From positions 1,676,501-1,740,500 of the forward strand of contig NC_135358.1 of NCBI RefSeq assembly GCF_051622035.1: 64,000 bases of DNA, in the 5' to 3' direction. This document shows positions 40,797 through 52,700 of the stretch, in pieces; positions within the stretch are counted from its first letter, which is position 1; every line of letters starts with the position of its first letter. Under the pieces are notes generated by a model, which saw only the letters and a list, made by a program, of their open reading frames with translations, had not been told where the DNA came from and searched no databases. The translations under genes and the position numbers were made by a program. This stretch comes from Arctopsyche grandis (taxonomy: Eukaryota > Arthropoda > Insecta > Trichoptera > Hydropsychidae).

Positions 40797-43700
40797 TTAG
40801 CTCGGAGGTGGTGGTGGCGGAGGCGCCGCGAGAAGATTCGGTGGAGCCGGCGGTGCCCCCCAATGCGGCGGAGGGAAAATCGGCCTCCAAGAAGCCCCAC
40901 TCGCCGACATATTCATCTGAGGACCCATGCCGAACCTTTGAGGAGGAGGTCCCGCCTTATCATTCTGCAACAAGTAACTCGTATCATCATTACAATGCTT
41001 AAATATCTTTGAAATTTTGTTCTATTGTACAAACCTGTGCATTTTGTCCCGGGATATTCTGTGCTTGGTTCTGACCGTTGAGCGGTGGCGGTGGGCCGAC
41101 TCCAGGAGGACCCATCGGCACACCGGGAGGCCCCATCTGTGAACCCGGCGGAAGAATACCGCCGATGCCCGTTCCCGGAGGCGTCATGTTAGTACCCGGT
41201 GGCGCCATGGATGTGGGTGCACCAGGTCGTACAGGCATCATGCCCATCATCGGAGCGCCGAAGCCCGGAGGTCCCATAAGTGGCGGGACTTGGCCGTTTA
41301 TGTTTGGCGGTGGTGGAGCCGGAGCTGGTGGTCCACTACCGGGCGGTGGTGGTTGTGAGCTGGCGAGCCATGGCATCGTCGGCGGAGCACCTGGTGGGGG
41401 TGGCGGTGGGCCAAACGGTGGCGGCCCAGCCTGTCCGAATCCTGGCGGAGGAGGGAGCGAATTCGGTATCATGTGCGGCGGTGCCATTATAGCTCTGGGC
41501 GGGCCGCGGTTCATATCTCCAAACGGATTGCCGAAGTTGTTTCTTCGTATGGCTGGATTGTTTTGCTTGTTCTGCTGATCGGGCGGTGGGCCTTCGCCGA
41601 GTTCGGCCATTAGAGACATGTATTCTTCGTCGATCTTGGCGCGGGCTGCCGGCGGTGGAGGTCCACCTTGTCCAGGTCGTTTGGCGCGGCAATCGCCAGC
41701 AATATGTCCCGCTCCTCCGCAAGACGAGCACACTATGTTGTTGGTGACATTCGGCTTGTCTGGGCACTGTATTTGGAAAAATTCATCAATAAATTGTTTA
41801 TATGCATATGAATGGTTTAAAAAGGTTGTTAGATTTACCAGCCAGCTTTTATGATCCGTTGCACCGCAGTTGGAGCATCTACCACGGGCGTCGCCCTCTC
41901 TCAAAGTGCCGTTGAGCTGAGCTAGTTCTCGTAGCTGCATCCTGCGTAGATCGTTCTGACCCTCGGGAACTTCAACTCCCTGACGGATGACTTCTTTGAT
42001 CTATAAAATACGACAGTATTAAAGCAAACGCCTTGGGTATGAGTCAACAGGTAGGGTCAATTTTAAAAATAATTGACCGTTGATTTTAACGGGTGGTTTT
42101 GGAAAGGAATTGATACACGAATTAAAAATTCGGATGTGACCAACCCATGACTTTATCGATGTATTTGAGGAATATAAGGTCAAAAAAACAAAATTCGGTA
42201 ATTAAACATACATACACGTACTCCTGGTATTCTAAAATTTGTTTTTTGAAATCTCCATACTTGTCGATGCACCGCACATACCCACAAACATACATCGAGT
42301 CTGTTTTTATATCTAATACATATATATGTGGTAGATAATCCTGACAGATGACACTGTTCAGGACCACGGTTGGGATGTGGCGGTTTAGGTGAAGATCAAA
42401 CACGTGTGTTTTCAGTCATGTTGTTTATTGAGACGAAATGTGCGGAGGTTGAGCAACCAACCGCGCGGAGCATAGGTCCAACTGCGACTAACCATTACAT
42501 CTCCTTCTCACAATCAGTCGTAACATACTCTTTCTCAGCCATATCCCATACATCAGCCTTTCGTTCAATTCCAACCCTACCTATATATAATTTCGAAAGA
42601 GACTTTGTAAGTATATATGTAAGTATCTTTGGTTGGGAACTTCGTAAACAAAACAAAGTTTCCATGACAACAATTCAATTGGTTGAATATAATATTTTTT
42701 TCGATTCAAATAAATTCAATGAAAAAAACAATTGAGTATTTACTATTAGATTCGCCAAGTTTAAGCTGTTTTATATAACAAATACTGAGCAAAGCCGGGT
42801 AAAACAACTAGTAATTAATAATTATAACCTACATAAATATGCATTTTCATTCCCCGGCTATCAAAGTTGTTTATTGAAATATGAATATAATTTTAACACA
42901 TAGAAATGAAGAGTTCGAAATCGAATCTAATGATAAGACGCGAAGGCTCTGATCCATCACCGAACATTATCAATCAACTGGAATCATTTGTTACGAGCAG
43001 GTATTGCCTTATATTTTATTTTTACATGAAATCAGACAAATTGGCAAACTCTGATCGACTAGGAGTCACAAATATCCAAGTCTGACTGATTAAAGATTAG
43101 CACAGGATCGAACCTAGTACTGAAAATAAACGCACACACACAGATGTGTCACAATATCGCTCATGTTTATTATTTTTATTTATTTTATTTATTTATTTAT
43201 ATATATTTTAGCTATCAAGCTAATTTAAAAATACATCTTAATTATTATACTTAACTCTAAAATTTATAATTAACTTATATGTACTGTCCTTCACAGAGGT
43301 GTCTCTTCGCACCTCGCAGGAATGCATCCATGTTTTTAGCAGACCTGACGCACTCAGGGAGGGCATTATACATGAGCACACCCCTGTGAAAAACACCCCC
43401 AGCCGTCTTATTCTTTCTTACTCTACTTACAACTAGTTTGTCCTTATTTCTAGTATAAAAACTATGTTTATCTCTATTCCTTATTATATAATCATCAAAA
43501 TACTTAGGTAATAACTTATAAACAAAAGACAATGTACTAATATTTAGACTAATTCTAATACTCATCCATCCTAATTCATCTAACATACTTCCAATACTCT
43601 TAAATCTACTCATTCAAAATAGCTCTCATAGCTTTATTCTGTATTTTTTGCATTTTTTCTAAATCTTGGCCACTAAACAAATTAAGCACAGTGGCACAAT

Positions 43701-46700
43701 AAACCACATGTGGTAAGACAATTGAATTAAACACTAAAATTTTACTTTTTTTACTTAAAATATTTCTTAATCTACATAATACACCAACTTTTCTAGCCAT
43801 TTTTTTTATTATATAGTCAGCGTGCATTTTAAAATTTAGTCCTGAATCTATGTATACATCTAAGTATTTTATATTTTCAACTTTTTCAATTAACTTCTAA
43901 TCATCAATTCTAATTTCATTCAATATATTTTTATTTTTACCATTCAACCACATCATTTTTGTTTTATTCACATTCAACTTTAATTTATTTTCACACAACC
44001 AGTCATTCACATAATTTAATTCTATATTTAAAATCTCAGACATTACATCAACATTCTTTCCAATTATATATATCAATGTATCATCTGCAAACAAATGTAT
44101 TTTACACATCTTAATTACCTTAACAATATCATTTATATATAATATAAATAATAAGGGTCCCAATTTGGACCCTTGCGGCACTCCATGAGGTGTTACAAAT
44201 TCAGAGGATAACACCTTATCAATTTTTACTATTTGCCTTCTATTATTTAAGTATGATTGAAGCCACTTTAATACTATACCATTTATTCCTAACTTATATA
44301 ATTTTTGTAATAAAATATTCCTATTTACTGTCTCGAACGCTCGCTTAAAAACCAGAAAAACTGCTTCAACAACCATGCTAGATTCATCCATCGCCTCCAT
44401 CCAATCAGAAACCACCAATTGGATAGCGGTTTCTGTTGAATGTTTCACTCTAAATCCAGACTGTTCCACAACCAAACAATCATTTATACTAATGAAATCT
44501 TTCAATTGAATCATAACGATTTCCTCCAGCATCTTCTCAACAATTGGTAACATATTGATGGGCCTCATTTCACTGGCTTTATGTGTGCCAGTAACCTTTG
44601 ATACCGGTACAATAGAAGACACCTTCCATGCATCCGGGACGGATCCCACTTCTAACGATTAATTTATTAATTTCAGTAACTGAGGTCCAACCATGTCCCA
44701 AGTGTTGATTAAAATATCTAGAGTCAATCCATCCATACTAGAAACAGATTTCATGCCCTTCAATACACCATTTAATCCCCCCATTTCCACCAATTTAAAC
44801 CTATCAAACTTATTTAAAAACAAATTAATATCATCATTCACACTATTATGCCTTGTTTATATTGAATTAACTATATCATTCACACTATTGATGTAAAACT
44901 CATTCAATCTTTCAACCATATCCTCTTTATCATTATATACTACCCCCTCGACTTCTAATTCATTCAAAGAAAGATTTTTTCCCCCGGAAATCAAAGTTTT
45001 AATTATTCGCCACATTTTTGTGGGATCTTTTTTTGCACCATCTATATTTCTTTCATGCCAATCCCTCTTCGCATTACGCAAAACATTCACACATTTATTC
45101 CTCTTTCTTTTATACTCTAACCAAGCTTTTTCTAATTGGATTCCATCCATAGCCTTAATAATTTTATATCTTTTATAACTAACATTCTTATCAACTAAGC
45201 TTTCCTTTACTTCCTTGGTAAACCAAGGTTTCAGCTTATGCTTATGCATGATTCTTGTGGTTTTTACGCATTTACTTTTAGAATATGTTATATTACGATA
45301 CATTATCTCCCACATTTCATTCACACTATCAGCATCCTTTCCCCATACACACTCCTTTAACAATTCATTCATCAATTGATAATCAATGTTTTCTCTTTCA
45401 GTCACCTGCATACTTTTAAGTCCTCCGTTACTAAACCGCTGTCCCAAAAACATGTTGACAATAGAATGGCCTCCTATTTTCGGTATATCTTTCACCTCAC
45501 ACCGCAAATCCATTATATTTGTTATAACCAAATCAATGAGAGAGCTTGATAAATTATTCACTCTCGTTGCTTCCGTCACTTTTTGTTTAAAACCCAATTT
45601 CTCAACTTTTTTACATAAAATTCTTCTGTCTGTAACCAATTAAAATTCCAGTCCCCAAACATAATTATATTTTTACTCACATCTATACTACTTTCACTCA
45701 ATTCTTCTAAAAATTTAAGAAATCTTCCACTTCTACCATTCGGAGAGCGGTAAATTACTAGCAAAAACACAGTAACTCCATTCACAAGCACATCCACACC
45801 AATTGTCCAAAACTCACCATCAACCTTATTAACTATTACATTACCGTAACTTAAATCATCCCTTAAATACAATAGTACCCCACCCGTATGTCTAGAATTA
45901 GAGTCACACCTCAAAACACAATATCCATCTATATTCAGCTCAAAATCTTCAAAATCACTAGTAACATGCGTTTCACTTAAGCCTATAAATAATGGTTTTT
46001 GACTTACAGTTAAACTCCAAACCTCATCCTTGTGAGCAAAAAAACTTTGTACATTTATACCGATACCTTTTGGTGGTTGCTATATATTATTATACTTAAT
46101 TCTATTTCTCATTAATTCTATATTTCTTTTATATACACTGCACTTAGTGTCGAACGGTCCGTGATTCGTGTTCAAATTTAATTTTAATTTATTATTACAC
46201 TTAAAGCAATTAATACATTTTATTATTTTATTGTTACATCCCTCGTTTTTGTGCCCTTCTTCTCCACATTTCGCACATGTCACCTTGTTTATACAATCCA
46301 CCGCTTTGTGATTAAATCCGTAACAATTTAGACATCTTAGAACATTAACTTCTTCAAAAACCCTACATCTATCCCAATTTATATTTACTTTTCCATTTTC
46401 AATTAATCTTTTGAATGTATTGCAATCTACTTCCACTATCGCATTATATTTATTATTTTTGCTTCTTTTCCATATTTTTAACACCTTCAATTCACCATCA
46501 TTTATAACTTCTTGATTTTGATTCATCAAACACTCAGCCAACTGTTCACTTGTAAGTTCCTCCGAAATATCTACAATTTTAATTTTGGGATTTTTTAATT
46601 CCCCTCTTTTAACATTGTAACTCTCCCCTAATTTATTTTTTACTTCTTTTATTAATTTAATACTATCCTGTGCACTGTTACACGTTACAACGATACCCCC

Positions 46701-49700
46701 TTTACCGATTTTTTTAACCGCTTGTATTCCTATTTTTAGTTCCTTGGGTTTTATTACATTTTTGCACTCTTCTTTTGTTTTGTCCGTTTCTTGAATTTTT
46801 TTTGGAACAATTATTGTTACGTCTTTATTATTATTTTTAAGTGCATTTGCATAACTTAAATTATTTTCATTCTTATTTACACCCCTTTTTAAAATGTTTA
46901 ATTCACTGTTGCTTTTTAATATATTTATGTCTTTTTGTGTATTGTTTTTCAAATTTTTAAATTCACTTCTTGATTCACATATTACATCCAAAAATTGTTC
47001 CTTATCATTATTTTCACTTTCACAAATATATTCAACTAATTTTTTAACTGATTCAATTAAAAATGTCTTATTTTCATTTGATATACTGTTAGTTTTTGTG
47101 GTCAAAATGTCCATAATTTTTTTTTCAATCGTTATTACTTCACTTATGCGTTCTGATGCCATTATTTTACACTTAGAACAAACACATAATTATATATTAC
47201 AAATTTATTTTTATTTTTTTAATTGTTACAATTTCGTTGCCCAAATCGCCACACACGTAATCAACGTCTGTACACGAACACGATAAGAACACGACTGTGT
47301 TCTTATCGTGTTATTTGTTATTTGTATACCTTTTCAACAGCTTTTTTGACGCATTCGGGATTGGTGGCTGTGATGTAAGCGTGAAGGTGTTCATCTTCTC
47401 CGGGCAACGGCTGTCCATCTTTGCGTCCGACTTTGCCCTCCTTCACGGAACCTTTCCCTCGTATAATAATCTTGGCACCGGTCTCTTTCTCCATAGCTGT
47501 GAAGTACACACGAAATTTAAACACACGAATATAAAATTTACGCTGTCAACAAACGAAGTATTGGGTGCTACTTTAGTATGCGGTCTACCTTCACGTTTTT
47601 ACTTTAATATGCGGTCTCACTGTCTCAGTTCTCGCGTGTGACACTGATACTGAATAATACCGACCGTACCAACCTAACCTTAAATGATTAGGGCCCACCT
47701 TAACTTAACCTAAACTATCTTGACCCATAAACAAATTATTGAAGGCTGCTAGATATGATTTTTTTTAAGTTTTATTTCATCAATATTTTCACAAGAAAAA
47801 ACATATCTTAGCAGCCAACAACTATTTATTTAAGGTTCAGGATAGGTTAGGTTATGTTAAGGTTGGCCCTATTCATTTACCCGTTTGTCCGCGGCCGTCT
47901 TCTATGGAAGCTTTGCGCGACAAGTCTGTAGCGCGGGCTGTCTTCCATAGAATTTCTGAACTTTGCATGGGATTTTGAGCCTTATATGCGCCTATTTCAA
48001 CTGTTTTATGGTTCAAAATTGGTTGAATATATTACTGAGAGTTGAATGCCATCTATTCAATTTGCTTAAAATGAATATATACCAGTCAAAATTAGTTTTT
48101 TGTGGAACCATACTGAAACCTCGTTTATGTGACGTCACGTCTGTTAAACAATGGCGACGATACATCTCAATTGTATGAAGAATGATTATTTCACAATTAA
48201 GCCAAAACTACGAGATACATTATGTACTTTATTGTTTAAAATAATACTTTGTGTTAATTAACATATCTGGTTACTTGAGTAAATATTAAAATCTGTATTT
48301 AAAGTCGAAAACTCGATTCCCAAATTCGCGAAAAAGGTGCCGCGTACAGGGCTCGTTCGCTATATTTATTGCCACGGGTAAAGGGTTAAATAAATAGTTG
48401 TTGGCTGATAAGAAATGTTTTCTAAAAGTTTTATTTCATCTATTTTTTCACAAAAAAAAACATATCTTAGCAGCCAACAATTATTTATTTAAGGGTCAGG
48501 TTAGGTTAGGTTAAGTTAAGGTTGGCCCTATTCATTTAACACGTTCAACCCGACATGTACCACCGGTGGCCACGCGGATAGTCCTATAGCAGACTATAAT
48601 TTTACGGTTCCACTTCATTGAGCACCCCAACACTAAAATTCCTATAAAATTCTAAAGATTTAGGCACAACTCATTATATAAAGTGATTTAATGCCGTCAC
48701 GCGTAATTGGGTGCCGATACGCGTGACAATGCCGCCACATGGGCAAATGTATGAAATCATGCGCCGGGCTGAATGTATTAAGAGATATGCATCTGCCGAC
48801 GATATATTGATAGAAATGCTTCGACAACATTATGGGGCGGCAGGAAAGAACAAAAATTGTAATAAACATTTCGTTGCTACGATACAAATAAAAAAAAAAA
48901 ATAGTCGACTGCGATTCAAAGGCAGACTAAAGTAGCATCCAAGTATATTGAACGCTTACATTTGAGTGTGTTGCCGCGAGGTCCGATCAAAAGACCGACG
49001 AAGTTAATATCGGGATGCTCCTCCTGCGGAATCATCACCCTGTCGTTCACCCTGATTATCGGAGGCCTGAAACATTCCACGGACGAAGTGAGTAATGAAA
49101 TGATGCAACGGCAAACTCATACGTGTGACGACTCGGTACTTGTAATCGTTGGGCGGTTTGAAGTCGGGATTGATCGCGAGCATCTGCTGCACGAGGGCGT
49201 GTCGTTTTTCTTCCAGCTTACGTCGCGTACGATATTCCCTCATATTCAACCTCTTGCCGTCAGACGAATAGATAGGTTCCGGCGACGGCGATCTGTTGGA
49301 TAGAAAACAAGCGTAAATCAAATTCGAAATTCGACCGTGTCAATAATGATAGTATTTTGAATTCGTTAATGTGCGGGAATATTGATTTTTTTTTTTTTTA
49401 CTTAATAATCTTTTCTTCCTACTGTAAATTATCAATAAATTAAGTGGGGGGGGGGGGGCGGGGACTTTAAGCCGACACGTGGAGTAAAAAAATATAAATA
49501 AAACATGTGTGTGTGCGATTGAGCCGGTTCAATACTTGGAGATCTACCACCTAAAGTTTCCTGCAGGTTCCCTCTATCCTAAGGAAATTAATTAAACGGA
49601 TTAAATAATATATAATGAGAACCTTTATATATATATTATGTGGAGAAAAATAATCAATTAAAAATTTGTATAATATTATTAGCATTATTATAAAATATAA

Positions 49701-52700
49701 AAAAAAAATTATTAGCTGCAAAATTAAACCAGATTACTTTTGCATATATATATATTAAATAATCATATTATAAAATTTATTTGTTTTTATTAAAAAAAAA
49801 AAAAAACATTGAAGCTAATCCTCTTTTGAATAAATGAAATTTAATCATATAAATTATTATCCTTTTTTTTTACAGTAAAAAAAATATATATAAGAGGTCA
49901 GCGAGTTGTATATTTCAATTACTGGGTATACTTTTCGCCGTTGACACGGCAATTTAATGGCGTCGGCGAAAACCTGACTGCGTCGGATAGTCGGAAAAGA
50001 AACGCTGACAAAGCTCGGAACTTTCCTCGTATGTGTGTGTGACGAAAACCCTAAATATTTTATATATATATATATATATATATTATAATATCTACATATC
50101 GTCGACTTAAAAATATATTTGAATGATTATATTTTGCAATAGATTATCTGTCATTATAAGGGTGGATGGGTGGGTGTGGTGTTGCGGTGAAGCAGCGCGG
50201 GGACCACCGCCGCTGTCACCGCCGTCTACAATCGTATCCAGACCTTTCTTCGACGTTTGCCGGTATTCCCAAATCTCCGGATCTCAACTTGCGGCTAACC
50301 TCTTCGATCTGCAGTTGCACTGAAACCAAAACGGGTTAGGCAAGGGCCAAAAAACCCACAATTAGACATGATATCCTTTTGAATCTTATCCATTCAAATA
50401 TTTAATCGAAACATTCTACTTACAATACATATATATATATATAATAATAAATATATATAAAAACAAAACAATTAATACGCCGATTGAAAAAATAACGTCC
50501 CATTAATAATAATGCTTATATGATTTGATTTTTTAAATACAATGAAACTAATGATTCAATATCTGACTGCAGTGAGAAAATATTGAAATAAAAATTAGGC
50601 GATCTCTAATACCAGGCCCAATCCTACATAAAATCATACGTTAAATCAGATTCAAACCATCAACTGATATTTATGAATATAATAATTCAAATAATTCAAC
50701 AAAATAAGCATATACGTAAAAACATATATGCTTATTTTGGTGCCACTTTAGTATGCGTAGCAACGACCTGTTTATTTTAATTTTTGTTTTTTATACGGCC
50801 AACCCTAACTTAATCTAACCTAACCTGACCCTGTTGTTGGCTGTTAAGTTTTATATCATCAATATTTTTACAAAAAAAAAACATATCTTAGCAGCCAACA
50901 CCTATTAGGTTAGGTTAGGTTAAGTTAGGGTTGGCCCTATTCATTTAAGATTAGGTTTTTGATTAGGATGTCACACGCGAGAACTGAAACCACATATTTA
51001 AGTAAAAATGTGGAGGTAGATCGCATACTAAAGTAGATACGTGAAGGTAGATCGCATACGAAAGTGGCACCCTTATTTTTTACTTTATCTACAAAGCATT
51101 ATTGATTGTGAAAAGTTCTAAATTTTGACTGGTATCGATCTTTGTTTTACGTTTTATTATTTGCATTGCATTTTTATATTCGATTTACTTGTACTTTCAG
51201 TGACTGTGGGATCTACAATGCTTTCTTAAATGAAATTGAGCAGTGTGTCTGCCATTTATACACTCACTGGTACAGAAACGGCCATTATTTAGTTAAAAAC
51301 AGTGTCATGATCAGGGCCAGCTCAAAGGTGCAGCAGACTAGGCAAGTGCCTAGGGCGCCATGAACAAGGGGCGCTGCGATGCGCCCCCATTTTTCTTTTT
51401 TTGATTATAAAATTGAAAAAATATATATTCTCCACTCAAAGTAACAAAACTGATTTGAAAATATTATAATTTACGAGGAACGCAGGAAGTTGACTGTTGA
51501 CATAAAATAGCAAACTGTCGTCGGTACAAATGGTAATTTGGAATTGTATTTTATATAAAATACCGCTGAAACATATGTATGTATATATACATACACATCA
51601 GGGATGGATTTGCTTTACGAAATTAAATATCTTAACAAATCATATTCGAAAGAAGAAATGTCACTATAAAATTCTTCAATTCACAGTTGAATATAAATTA
51701 ATGTCTTCATTACCGAATTTATTCATAGTTATCTGTATTTTATTTTGTTTTATTCATTTTTATACATAAAACGTGTTTATTTAGAATAAAAGATTTTAAT
51801 TTTGTCTTAATATATTTAACTGCCAAGAAATTTATTGTTTAAACATTTAAGGGAGGTGGGGGGGGGGCGCTATATACCCTCGGGCCACTCCTGGTCATAG
51901 TTTAACATTTTGGATCAATATACATATAAACTGAGGTTTCAAGTAGTTAGTTAATCAAAATATATATAGAAAATAAACTATTATATATATTTTATGACAC
52001 TTTCTGTTCATATTTTGCACCAAACTTTGGTAAATTTAGCTGAAAGTTTTGAATCTGATCTAGAATACGTTTTTTATGCGGATGGTTTTAGCAGTGGGCA
52101 TTTTACATCACTATTTCTACGGCTTGTGTGATCATTATTGTGAAATGAAAAATAATAAAATGTACAGTCAACTATACCTGAAATAAAAAGTATATATGTA
52201 AAACATTTACTGCAAAAATGGATTAGAAAATTTTCATTAAAAACAGACACAAATTATCGACAAATGACAAAAATAAAATTACATCTTTCATTATATTAAT
52301 AAAAACAAGTATATTCGATTAACGCCTGAAAATAAAATATAAATGAAGTAACTATGTATTATAAAATGTAGCCTGTAAGTAATTAATTATATATAATTAT
52401 AATATTCACGAGTGGTGTAGTATAAAGCGAAAAAAAATCTAAATACACTGTGAACAGAATAATGTAATAAAATCGTGATTAAGCATTTTTTCAGGCGCCC
52501 TGTTGGAGGAGACAAAGGAAAAACGAGCGATGAGGATTAAAAATAAATAAATTTACAATGCATCAATGGAAACAATAAATAATATAAAAAAGAAAAGTAA
52601 GCGTATACAAAATGCGAACTCATATCAAGACACTTACAAAGATACTGTTCCTCTTGTTGTTTAGTCAACGTCGGCGGTAAGATCGTCGGCATACCGGGAA

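Larger units (their letters stand above)
43165..47300 (-). mobile_element. Non-LTR retrotransposon (Jockey/CR1-like), nearly full length
   Basis: Minus-strand order: ORF1 with zinc knuckles (47162-46080), ORF2 with APE endonuclease and reverse transcriptase (46078-43275), and a TAAA-repeat tail at about 43205-43165. The 5' boundary lies within about 40 bases of the SF1 donor at 47329. ORF1 is intact while ORF2 carries several frameshifts, so this copy is dead. Confidence 0.85.

Noticed and set aside
41078-41578. 166-codon glycine/proline-rich plus-strand frame
   Set aside because: Antisense shadow of the proline-rich SF1 exon.
46080-47162. Host zinc-knuckle gene
   Set aside because: The frame abuts an endonuclease/reverse transcriptase ORF in the order typical of non-LTR elements.
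50820-50940. Interstitial telomere (TTAGG)n
   Set aside because: Only a few units are present, and they fall inside fold-back element arms that recur elsewhere with the same flanks.
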